Under the pieces are notes generated by a model. That model did not search any database, was not told the DNA's origin, and was given only the letters and a program-made list of their open reading frames with translations. Shown piece after piece: positions 27,205-37,034 of a stretch of 64,000 nt of DNA. A program made the translations under genes and the position numbers. Origin of the DNA: JAJCYL01 sp963664285 (GTDB lineage: Bacteria > Bacteroidota > Bacteroidia > Cytophagales > Cyclobacteriaceae); the NCBI GenBank assembly GCA_963664285.2, contig CAXXNX010000007.1, forward strand, positions 61,729-125,728. The letters are read 5' to 3'. Within the stretch, counting starts at the first letter, position 1. Each line of letters starts with the position of its first letter.

Positions 27205-28314
27205 GCTGAGATCAACTAATAAGTGCAATTGAAGGATGAAAAAGCTTTTAAGGGCTTTTTCATCCTTCAAAAGCCTGAGCAGTGCAATCTTTGGATTGCA
27301 AAATGTCAAAAAACTACACACATCTCAGTATTGATCAAAGGTATCAAATTGAAGCATTATTGAAAACAGGAGCTACTCAAAAGGAGATTGCCTGTATCGT
27401 TCATTTTCACCCGTCTACGATCTCACGTGAGCTTAAGCGAAATGTGGGTTCAAGAGGTAGGGGAGCTGGTGTCTATCGAACAGCAAATGCACAAAGGAGG
27501 ACCAATCTTCGTCATCAAGAAAAGCCAAAAAGAGTGATTTTCACCAAACCCATGAAAGACTGGATAGTTAACCGGCTCCAAGAAGATAGATGGAGTCCTG
27601 AATTGATCAGCCATCAGGGAAAGAAAACGAGAGAATGTCCACTTAGCCATGAATGGATTTACCAATGGATATGGGAATGTAAGCACACCAACCACCAGGA
27701 GAACCAAGAATACAAACAACTATACACATATCTAAAACATGGCAAACGAAGGCGCAAACGAGGAAACAGAAAAGATCGTAGAGGTATTATCCCGAATAGG
27801 GTATCAATTGAACAGCGACCCCAGATCATTAACAAAAGGGAACGATTGGGAGATATAGAAGTCGATTTAATGATGGGTAAAAACCACAAAGGCTCTTTGT
27901 TGGTGATGACAGACCGAGCAAGTCTTTTTACCAGAATCAGAAAGATGCACAGTAAAAATGCCGATCAAATGGCCGAAGCTATTGTGGAGGAACTCTCTCA
28001 GGATAAACACAAACTGGAAACACTCACTTTTGATAATGATATGGCATTTTCTAAACATGAGTTGATTGCTCAATCCCTTGATGTGGATGCCTATTTCACT
28101 CGTCCCTATACTAGTCAGGATAAAGGGACAGTTGAAAATAGGATTGGGGTAATCAGAAGGTTTTATCCTAAGAAAACAGATATTAGATTTGTTACAGAGG
28201 AGCAAATCAAAGTTGTTGAAAACAAAATCAATGAACGCCCTGTTAGAAAATTTAATTACCTAAACGCAAAGCAAGTGCTACAAAGGAAAATTGCACTTAT
28301 TACTTGAACTTACA
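27205..28314 (+). mobile_element. IS30-family insertion sequence, copy B
   Basis: 1110 bp, same ends as copy A. The target duplication is TAT on both sides. The 15-bp hairpin GAAGGATGAAAAAGC / GCTTTTTCATCCTTC lies at 27231-27269, and a second small hairpin (GCAATC-TTTG-GATTGC) sits directly before the transposase ATG. Confidence 0.93.
27303..28307 (+). CDS. IS30-family transposase (copy B)
   Basis: Same protein as copy A except R-to-Q in ELISHQGKK. The ATG at 27303 is preferred over the in-frame GTG at 27282, which lies in the 5' arm of a hairpin. HTH and DDE motifs are intact. Confidence 0.93.
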   Translation: MSKNYTHLSIDQRYQIEALLKTGATQKEIACIVHFHPSTISRELKRNVGSRGRGAGVYRTANAQRRTNLRHQEKPKRVIFTKPMKDWIVNRLQEDRWSPELISHQGKKTRECPLSHEWIYQWIWECKHTNHQENQEYKQLYTYLKHGKRRRKRGNRKDRRGIIPNRVSIEQRPQIINKRERLGDIEVDLMMGKNHKGSLLVMTDRASLFTRIRKMHSKNADQMAEAIVEELSQDKHKLETLTFDNDMAFSKHELIAQSLDVDAYFTRPYTSQDKGTVENRIGVIRRFYPKKTDIRFVTEEQIKVVENKINERPVRKFNYLNAKQVLQRKIALIT

Positions 28315-28355
28315 TATACTTTATATAACAAATCTAAAAATAGGAAAATCTAACA

Positions 28356-28460
28356 CATCCCCACTACCCCTTCAAAGGGGGAGTTGTTCTCGATGTTGTT
28401 GGCATTATCGACAATATTATCGGGATCAACTCTCCCCTTGAGGGGAGATTCAGAAGGGTG
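28356..28460. repeat. Intergenic inverted repeat
   Basis: The left arm CCCTTCAAAGGGGGAGTTG (near 28369-28385) and the right arm CAACTCTCCCCTTGAGGGG (28427-28445) pair with few mismatches around a 40-nt loop. It is a palindromic intergenic element in the gene-free stretch 28315-28947. The rest of that stretch holds one further repeat at 28673-28760 and nothing else I can assign. Confidence 0.55.
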
Positions 28461-28672
28461 TTGATTAACGAATGAAACGCAACCCCTACATACCCGCTTC
28501 CTCAGCTGGTTCTACAGGGGAGAACTTTTGAAAAGATACAGTGTGATTTGCATGAATATTCCCAAATGGAAAAGGAATACGCTGCTGGCGTGGGAGGCGT
28601 GTGGGTTTGGGTATCAGTGTGAATGTGAGTGTGAAATTTATGAGTTGATAATTAAAGGTTAAATAATAAACA

Positions 28673-28760
28673 TGACGTCACTTCGAAGGAGAAAAACGAC
28701 TGAGAAGTCGCCAAAATAGAACTCGATTAAGGGGATTTCTCACTTCGTTCGAAATGACGG
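28673..28760. repeat. Intergenic imperfect palindrome
   Basis: ACGTCACTTCGAAGGAGAAA at the left and GAGAAATCC-type / CGAAATGACGG at the right are inverted relatives (the right complement reads CCGTCATTTCGAACGAAG). This resembles dispersed intergenic palindromes that are common in Bacteroidota (family knowledge). A related fragment occurs near 41108-41175. Confidence 0.5.
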
Positions 28761-28947
28761 ATAATTATTATACGGAAACCACCACGATTAACCAAACTCA
28801 AACTCATCAAACTATCAACTTATTTCAGTAAGTAGTAACACCTATTAGGCATAACCAATACAGGTCATATTTGGTCGTTGAGGTGATACAATTAGGAGTA
28901 TTCTCCTATAAATCATGTAACTTAATATCAGTACCAACTCATATCAC

Positions 28948-31900
28948 GTGAGGTACTTACTACTTATCGCACATCTCATTCCTTTTATAGGGTTTGCCCA
29001 AATCCCGGAACGACCCAATAAATATGATTCTTTAGGAAACCGCATTGGAGAATGGGTAGTGATGTATAACAGCGCCGACGAGAATATAGTTGTAGATATT
29101 GCGAAAGCCCACTTCTACTGCCTTATCAATATGATTGACGGTAAGCCAAAGGGAAAATCAGAATGCTACTTTATTAGTGGTATTAAACAGTGGGATGGTG
29201 GATTGCTTTCACTCGAACCACAAATCAAGCATGGAAAATCCACTTACTATCATCCTCTCGGCAATGTGAAAGTAAGCACCCAATTCAATAACGATCATCA
29301 ATTTGGCCCTTATGAAGAGTATTATGAAAATGGACAACTGGCTTACAAGGGGGAAATGAAAAACGATAGTCTGGAAGGACAATGGGTTTTATATCACCCG
29401 AACGGAAACCTCTCAGGGAAAGGTAGGTTCTCAAAAGGTCTTAAGAACGGATACTGGGAATTTTACTATGACAATGGCAATCTCAATTCCAAAGGCGAAA
29501 TGATTGATGACAAGAACGATGGTTATTGGGAATTCTATAACGAGAATGGGAGTCTTCGATCAAAAGGAACAATTACCAATGGTCTCTACCAGGGTAAATG
29601 GACATTTTACTACAGTAATGGAAATATTGAATGGGAAACCACCTACATCAATGATCTTACTGAAGGAAGCTATCTGGGATACCCTGAAAACGGGCCGCTT
29701 GCCCAAAAGGGAAACTACGCTAATGGAAAACAAAATGGTTTTTTCCAATTTTTCTATGAAAACGGCCAATTAGCATCTGAGGGTGAACTCAGCAATGGTT
29801 TGTACCAAGGTCCATGGATTTTCTACCAAGTGAATGGAATCAAAGATTCCGAAGGTGCCTTCGTAAATGATTTGGCCAATGGATATTGGATATATTATTA
29901 TCAAAATGGCCTAAAAAAATCCGAGGGGATCAGAAAAGATGGCGAATGGAATGGGGCGATCACCTTCTATGACACATTGGAGAACATTCACTCAAAGGGA
30001 CCAATCGAAAACGGACTTTATGAAGGTATATGGACGTTTTATCATCCAAATGGCAAAATCCAAAGTGAAACTCCATATAAAGGGGACACCATTAACGGGT
30101 ACCGAGAATTCTACAATGAGGAAGGTCAATTGAAAGAAAAAGGGATAATGACCGGACATGACTTTAAAGAGGGATATTGGGAATTTTATTACGCCAATGG
30201 TCAATTAAAAACCAAGGGAACCTACCTTGGAAATCAAGCCCACGGATATTTTGAATATTACTTCGAAAATGGAATTCTGCGAAAAAAGGGAGAATTGCTT
30301 AATGATAAAGAGAATGGGTATTGGGAAGTATATTTTGAGAATGGGAATTCTAGAAATAAGGGTGAATACGCCTTGGGTAAGCGCATCGGTTTCTGGCAAT
30401 ACTTTCATGAAAATGGAGCGCTGTCTGCAGAAGGTGTTTACGTCGATGGCAATTCCACCGGTAGTTGGAAATATCACTACGATAATGGCAACCTTAAAAG
30501 TGAAGGTGAAGAATTCGGGGATGATCGCTTGGGTATTTGGAAATACTACCATGAAAATGGACAGCTGTATTATACAGGTGAAACCAGGGATGATAAGGGA
30601 GAAGGGCTTTGGGTTTACTATGATTCCCTGGGTCGTAAAACCAAAGAAGGTTATTGGGAGAATGATCTTGAAAACGGGCTTTGGTCTTACTATGATACTT
30701 TGGGGAATATCAGGGAAAGAGGATCTTATGTAAAGGGCAAGGTCCATGGAAAATGGGTTCAATACGAAAATGGCAAAAAGGATGGCGTAGAGAATTGGGA
30801 TAGGGGAAAGAAATTAAATTTTTGGACCTACGAAGATAGCGCACTGAGTGTGGCAAGAAGGAGAGATATGAAATTGCTTAAAGAGATCCTTAAAGGGGCC
30901 AGGAAAAGCTGGAGAAAGGAATATGGAAAAGGCGAAGAGGGATATTATCAGTATGCTTTATTGCAGGGAGAGATACAGAAAGAGTTAGGCGAGTCAGTGG
31001 CATCAATACCCCATTATTTAAAGGCGCTTGAACTTCTGAGGAAAATTGAAACTGATACGTCATGGTATTATGCATATGCACAAAACGAGATTGGAAACGC
31101 CTATTATAATACGGACCAATATCAACAAGCGGTGGAAGCATTTAAAAGGGGACGGGAAATTACCTTACTACAAAAAGGTAAGATCGATGCCAACTATACT
31201 ACATTAAACAGGCAGTTGGCCAATTCTTATTTTTATAATGGTCAGAAAAAGGAAGCTTTTGAAGTACTGGAAGACGATCTAAAATATAAAACAACCCACA
31301 TTCCGGATTCGGTTGAAATATTGGCCAACATACAATACACCATTGCTGAATTAACTTATCGTGATAAGAAATACGACAGTTCATTAGGAAAATTCAAGCC
31401 ATTAGTAGCTTATTTAGAAACTTACGATCATGCAAATTCACAGATCTATAGTGATGCCTTAAAGTTCATTGCTTATAATCATGATGAAAAAGAAGAGTAT
31501 GATAGTGCTTCAACATATTATCTTAAGGCCATTCACAGTCATGAGGCCAGGCGAGATACATCCAGTACTAATTACCTGTCAAATTTCTATTCACTGGGAG
31601 ATGTTTTTTACTACCATAGCCAATACGATAGTGCATCCAAGTATTATTCTATCCTGGCCAGAAAATGTGTTGAGCTTAAATACTTCAATCATGAATTATA
31701 TCCGAAATCAATAATTTCGGAAGCGAAGATATTATCCGAAAATTCTCACTACCAGGAGTCTTATGAGAAATACAAAAAAGGATTGTCTGTTCTTCTCAAT
31801 GATTTCAAGACTAGCAAATATGATATCGCTTGGAGTTATAACGGTCTGGCCATTTGCGAGCAGGAACTTTTCCTGGAAGATCTGTCCATTGCGGAAAGTA

Positions 31901-33510
31901 GTTATAAAAAGAGTTTATCCTATGCCTATGATCCGAACGAGTTTGGGAATACCTATGTCAATACCGGGCTGAATTTATCATCCCTGTATAAAAGTTTTAA
32001 GGAATATGACAGGGCTACCAACCAACTCAAATCAGTGATGGCTTACCTAGAGCAATACGGAAAAACTGATACTGAATATTATGGGAGATCGTACAAATTG
32101 TGGGGACAGATTGAATCTAGTCGATATAACTACCCAAGTGCTGAAAATTATTTTAATCAAGCTTTGAAAGTTTATGAAAGACACCTGGAGATAAATGCCT
32201 CGGAATATGCCTGGATACTTTCAAACATTGCAGATATCTATGAAGACAATGAGGATTACGAAGAGGGCGAAAAATACCTGCTTGAAGCTCTAAGTATCAT
32301 AAAGGACCATCTGGGAGAAAATCATGGTGACTATGCCTCATTTCTATCACAACTTGGTTACAATCATAGAATAAGAGGCAACTATGGAAATGCACAGGTT
32401 TTCTATAAGCAATCCCTGGACTTGAAAGAAAAATTGTTCGGTAAAAACACCAGCAGTTATACCGGAACACTTCTTTCGTTGGGAATCATGCACAAGTTGA
32501 AATATGATTATCAATTAGCCATCAGGACCCTCAAGGAAGCAATCTCTCTGATTCTTAGTTACAGTGATAAACTCAATGAAGATTATTTGGACTGCCTGCA
32601 GCATTTGGGTGATTCTTATAATAATCTCAACAGGATCAAGGAATCAGAGATGGTTTTTAAGGAGATGGTTGGGATCTCAGAGAATATGTACGGCAGTAAT
32701 AACGAAGAACATGCCTTTTACCTCAGGGAGATAGGTAAGTTTTATTTGTCGAATGGCAAGGTTGAAAAGGCCTATCAATATTTGATCCCTGCACTGAAAA
32801 TCATCCAAAACATCCATGGTAATCGGAATAAGAAATATGCCTATTATGCGGAGGACCTCGCTGACCTGTATTATAGCATGGAGAATTACAGGGAGGCCGA
32901 GGAGCTTCATCAAAACATGGTTGAAATATACCGAGAGGTTAGTGGGGAAGATACGTGGGATTATATTGAAGCCTACCAGGATTTGGGCTATCTATATCAA
33001 AGTTTGGGTAGATATGTTGAAGCCGAGGAGATTTTAAACGATGTATTGAAACTATGTGAGCGTAAATATGGCTTGTACAGTTATACCTACGTTACCGTCC
33101 TCGCAGATCTGGGAGGACTGTACAGAGGGTGGGGAAAGTCCGAAAATGCAATCGAAAAGCTTGAAGAGGGTATTCACATTTTAGATAGCATTCCTGATTC
33201 ACAGCTAGCTGACTATTTTGGTACTTATAACATACTGGGGTTAGCATTGAGTGACTTAGGCAAGGTTGATGAAGCAGAGAAATATCTAACCACCATAAGG
33301 GACGAAGCACTGAAGCTGTGGGGAGCAGAGAATTCATCTTATTACGCTTTTTCCAATAATCTCACTTTCGTTTATGTGTTGAAAGAAGATTATGAAATAG
33401 CTGAAAAGTTGTATCTCGAAGGAGCTAAGCGATTTGACAATTACGAAGTAATAGTTGATTTAGATCTAGTATTAAGTTTCTTAATTAACATATCAATGAT
33501 TACGCGATAG
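28948..33510 (+). pseudogene. Giant MORN-TPR-CHAT protein, 5' part (cut by IS630)
   Basis: GTG start with signal peptide (MRYLLLIAHLIPFIGFAQ), so the protein is exported. Residues about 90-630 hold about 22 MORN/YwqK-type repeats of 24 residues (pattern GYWEFYYDNGNLNSKGEM). Residues about 640-1507 are tetratricopeptide repeats with 40-42-residue spacing (for example YNHRIRGNYGNAQVFYKQSLDLKEKLFG). The last 13 codons after 33468 belong to the IS630. Removing the IS630 and one TA joins GAT-CTA to GTT-AAC in frame, continuing as VNYQDNLAALYLAWGKMDLAEKYW. The restored gene would end at 36450 and encode about 2085 residues, once an extra G near 36209 is removed. Confidence 0.88.
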
Positions 33511-34710
33511 TTAAATCTTCCATTTTCCACTTCCATTTAAAGATTGTTGGCATTTCATTGATTTCATTAATGTATTTCAATATCCGGTCTTTGAGCTCTT
33601 TCTTTGATTTTACACGGATCCCCCTTAAAAAGCTCCTGGTCATTTTGCTAAAGAAGACTTCAATAAGATTTAGCCAGGAAGCATGTACAGGTGTAAATAC
33701 AAATTCAAACCTATTAGGCACTGTTTTCAGGAATGCTTTTGTCTCTTTTGAAATATGGGCCGAATGATTATCTAAGATTATCTTGATCTTAAAGCTGACT
33801 GGGTAGAGTTCATCAAGCCCTTTCAAATATTCCACAAATTCCCTACTTCTATGTCTATCCTCGACCCGTGCATATATCTTGCCGGTAATCAAGTCGATTG
33901 ATGCCAACAACGAAACTGTACCGTGTCTTTTATATTCATGGTCCCTGCCCCAATTTGGGTGCTTGCCTGCTATGGGGCTTAGGTCAGTGGCGGTATTTTC
34001 TATCGCCTGCATTCCAGGTTTTTCATCGTAGGACAAGATGGCAATTATTGATCCTTCCGGTTTGTTAGCTTTGTAAAGTGCCACTTCTTTATAAACATGC
34101 AATACCTGGGACATCTTTCGGTCAAAGTTAGGGTCTTTCTTTTCTAGGTAATAAGATAGTTTGTGGGGCTTTACATCACTTTTCGACAGTATCTTTGAAA
34201 CGGTCCCTTTCTGTATTTCGCCTAATGAAAGATGGTCCGCCTGTTTGCAATTGCCCCTTACATACTTGGCCAATGCATTATAGGTCCAAAATTCTGAGGC
34301 CATGCCCAAGTCTTTTGGTTTTGTGCAAGCTATCGATAAAAACCATGCCCTGGCCTCATTGGTGATCTTTGGGGTTGCCCCTTTTCTGGGAAGGTCGTTC
34401 AGAGAGGTCAGTATACCGTATCCTATTGCCCTATCAACAGTCCTTTCAACCTTTGGCCGATTCGTGCCAAGTTGTTTTGCTATCGAATTGATGCTTTGCC
34501 CTTTCCAATAACCAAGAAGCATTTTCGCCCTTTCAACCCGTGATTTGGCCTCAACCCGTGATTTACTTATAACCTCCAATGTTTGCTGTTCCTTTGTCGT
34601 AAATGATATTTTCGCTCTTTTACTCTCAAATGGCATAGGGTTCACTATTTTTGGTCCAACTGCTAAGATAGAACTTTTATTATTGATATACTATATAGGA
34701 AACTATATAC
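33469..34710 (-). mobile_element. IS630-family insertion sequence inside the MORN-TPR-CHAT gene
   Basis: 1242 bp bounded by a TA duplication (33467-33468 and 34711-34712), the standard IS630 target. Imperfect inverted repeats of about 35 bp at both ends share blocks such as AGTTTC and ATATCAAT. It carries one transposase gene, antisense to the host gene. Confidence 0.92.
33500..34645 (-). CDS. IS630-family transposase
   Basis: A 381-residue protein. The N-terminal HTH region (RAKMLLGYWKGQSINSIAKQLGTNRPKVERTVDRA) and the winged section LPRKGATPKIT are typical. The DDE residues are visible in ILSYDEKPGMQA, IKIILDNHSAHISKET and HASWLNLIEVFFSKMTR. The frame is intact and probably active. The stop lies just inside the left inverted repeat. 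Confidence 0.94.
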   Translation of the reverse strand: MNPMPFESKRAKISFTTKEQQTLEVISKSRVEAKSRVERAKMLLGYWKGQSINSIAKQLGTNRPKVERTVDRAIGYGILTSLNDLPRKGATPKITNEARAWFLSIACTKPKDLGMASEFWTYNALAKYVRGNCKQADHLSLGEIQKGTVSKILSKSDVKPHKLSYYLEKKDPNFDRKMSQVLHVYKEVALYKANKPEGSIIAILSYDEKPGMQAIENTATDLSPIAGKHPNWGRDHEYKRHGTVSLLASIDLITGKIYARVEDRHRSREFVEYLKGLDELYPVSFKIKIILDNHSAHISKETKAFLKTVPNRFEFVFTPVHASWLNLIEVFFSKMTRSFLRGIRVKSKKELKDRILKYINEINEMPTIFKWKWKMEDLTIA

Positions 34711-34712
34711 TA

Positions 34713-36450
34713 GTTAACTATCAGGATAATCTAGCTGCTCTTTACCTGGCCTGGGGTAAAATGGACCTGGCAGAAAAATACTGGACCTCAGTCACCTCAA
34801 CTCTTTTGAAGAAGGTCAATTCCGACTTCGCCTTTATGAGTGAAAGTGAAAAGGCCAGCTTTTGGGATGCTTATAAAGATGATTTCGAATTCTTCAACAG
34901 CTATGCCCTGGCAGCGGTCCCGGAAAAACCAAAGGCCATCAGCCAGATGTATGATAATCAACTCCAAACTAAGTCCATTTTACTCAGTGCCAGCACCAAA
35001 GAAAGACGAAAGATCATTAACAGTGGTGACTCCTTGCTGATCGCCCAGTTTTTTGAGTATGTTGATCTAAAGGAGAGTCTCGCCAAGTACTACGGTTATA
35101 CTGATGAACAGCTCCTATCAGAAGCGATCAACCTGGATTCCCTGGAAAATCTGGCGAATGACTACGAAAAACTCCTCAGCATTAACGCGGATCATCTTGA
35201 GAAAGAAGAGCGAGCAAAAAAGATCAAGTGGCGTGACATTCAAAGGAATCTCAAGTCAAATGAGGCGGCGGTTGAAATGATCCGGTTTCGCTATTTCGAT
35301 AAGAATGTAACAGACTCGGTCATCTATGTTGCCTTGATATTAACTAGTGAAACCAGGAGGAATCCTGAATTGGTTGTTCTTCCAAATGGTAACGAATTAG
35401 AAAATAAGTTTTTCAAGGGCTATCGTACATCTATTCAATTCCAGGTTCAGGATAACTTTTCTTACCAAAATTTCTGGGAAGCCATTGATGTGAAACTGAA
35501 GGGCAAATCAGTTGTTTACTTGTCTCCGGATGCTGTTTTTAACCAGATCAATATCAATACTTTACAAAGACCGGATGGAACCTACATTTTAGATCATTAC
35601 AACACCCAGGTTCTAACTATAACTAGTACTCGGGACGTAGTGCTAATAAAAAAAGACACTAAAAAATCACTGGACAGAAATGTTGCAGCCCTTTTCGGCT
35701 TTCCCAAGTACGACCTGGCACACGCCACTATTGAAAATATCGTGATTGAGAGAGCAATCGAACGGAGTCGGACTTTAGAGCGTGCCATCGACCTAACCCG
35801 ATTCGGATTTACCGAACTACCAGGTACCAAAACTGAGACCGAATCTATCGAACAGATATTAACCGAAAATCAATGGGACGCTGAACTATGCCTGGGTGCT
35901 AATGCCCTGGAAGAAATTCTCAAGGAGGTAAACAGTCCGAGGGTACTGCACATCGCCACTCATGGTTTTTTCTTAGATGATGTCAGTGATCAAAATCAAT
36001 TACAGCTAGGAGTTAGGACCGGTAAAAGTCGGAAAGATCCACTGTTGAGATCCGGATTACTGTTTGCCGGAGCGGCTCAAACTGTTAAAGGTGATTTCGA
36101 AAACAGAACAGAAAACGGAATTTTCACCGCCTATGAGGCCATGAACTTGAACCTCAATGATACTGATTTGGTCGTGCTCTCCGCTTGCGAGACCGGTCGT
36201 GGGGAAGTGGAAAAGCGGTGAAGGAGTATATGGATTGCAACGTGCGTTTCAAGTGGCCGGTGCTGAATCTCTAATCATGAGCCTATGGAAAGTTAACGAC
36301 GAGGCTACCCAAAGTCTGATGACCAACTTTTATCAAAACTGGTTGGCAGGAATGACTAAAAACAGAGCTTTTGAAGAAGCACAGTTGGCAGTGAGGGAGC
36401 AATTTGAGCACCCCTACTATTGGGGAGCCTTTGTGATGGTAGGCAATTAA
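34713..36450 (+). pseudogene. Giant MORN-TPR-CHAT protein, 3' part with CHAT protease domain
   Basis: This continues the frame of 28948-33468. The last TPR units (YQDNLAALYLAWGKMDLAEKYW) are followed by a helical linker and the CHAT (caspase-like) domain. The domain includes VVYLSPDAVFNQININTL, FTELPGTKTETESIEQI, the catalytic His in VLHIATHGFF (restored residue about 1924) and the Cys in VVLSACETGRGEV (about 1999). An extra G near 36209 shifts the frame seven residues after the Cys; the remainder (SGEGVYGLQRAFQVAGAESLIMSLWKVND ... YYWGAFVMVGN) is in the next frame. An ATG at 34545 opens this frame from inside the IS630, which could give a shorter chimeric product. Confidence 0.88.
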
Positions 36451-36517
36451 TACTCTCTAATGTTCTAAACCCTTTCAACAGATTTTCGTATTTATAATAC
36501 AAAAGTTAATTAAATAC

Positions 36518-36838
36518 ATGTCTAACTTAGGATCACTCGAAGAAACTGTCCTTCTCCTCGTCATGGTATTAGAATCAGAAGCCTATGGGGTCTCCATTGC
36601 TTCAGAACATTTTAAAAGGCATGATAGGGAAATATCTATCCCTGCCATTCACACCGTCCTGAAAAGGTTGGAGAAAAAAGGTTATTTCACCTCAAAGTAT
36701 GGGGGCGTATCAAAAGAAAGGGGTGGAAGACGCAAAAGATACTATACCATCACCCAGGCCGGATACAAGGTACTCAGTCAAGTGCAGGAGGATCGTCAAA
36801 ATCTCTGGTCCCTGATCACCAGGCCAAGTTTCTCATGA
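36518..36838 (+). CDS. PadR-family transcriptional regulator
   Basis: A 106-residue winged-helix protein. It begins SLEETVLLLVMVLESEAYGVSI, the usual PadR N-terminus, followed by AIHTVLKRLEKKGYFTSKYGGVSKERGGRRKRYYTITQAGYKVL, the recognition helix and wing. Its ATGA stop/start overlap with the next gene, a permease of the prefix-domain type, is the common Bacteroidota arrangement in which PadR controls the transporter. Confidence 0.93.
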   Translation: MSNLGSLEETVLLLVMVLESEAYGVSIASEHFKRHDREISIPAIHTVLKRLEKKGYFTSKYGGVSKERGGRRKRYYTITQAGYKVLSQVQEDRQNLWSLITRPSFS

Positions 36839-37017
36839 AGCGGGAAAACAATATACCGGTACGTCCTTTAAGATTCTTGCGTTGGTTTTGTAAAGAAGAC
36901 AATCTCGAGGAAGTTGAGGGTGACCTGATAGAAGCTTATGAGATAAGGCGTGCTAATAAGAGCGTCAATAGGGCAACCAGACGGCTTTGGTGGGATGTCA
37001 TAAAGTCTTCTCAATAG
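36835..37017 (+). pseudogene. ABC permease, N-terminal prefix fragment
   Basis: 60 residues: RPLRFLRWFCKEDNLEEVEGDLIEAYEIRRANKSVNRATRRLWWDVIKS. This is the permease-prefix domain that normally leads straight into a FtsX/MacB-type permease. The frame stops 17 bp before IS1380 copy 3. With the IS and one TTAA removed, the permease frame at 38659 is offset by one base, so a +1 indel near 37005-37015 is needed as well. Alternatively it is a small separate gene. Confidence 0.75.
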
Positions 37018-37034
37018 CACCAATGTTGACTTAA

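Noticed and set aside
29200..30800. Tandem repeats that might suggest a CRISPR or a minisatellite
   Set aside because: The repeats are about 72 bp, degenerate and in frame; they are the MORN protein repeats.
34545..34712. ATG inside the IS630 as the true start of a separate CHAT gene
   Set aside because: The first 56 codons are IS630 antisense sequence; the frame belongs to the interrupted upstream gene and rejoins it exactly when the IS is removed.
26712..37034. IS1380 copies 2 and 3 as ends of a composite transposon carrying the MORN-TPR-CHAT gene
   Set aside because: The outer flanks do not match (CTAG left of copy 2, TTAA right of copy 3), and each of copies 1, 3 and 4 has its own TTAA pair, which points to separate insertions.
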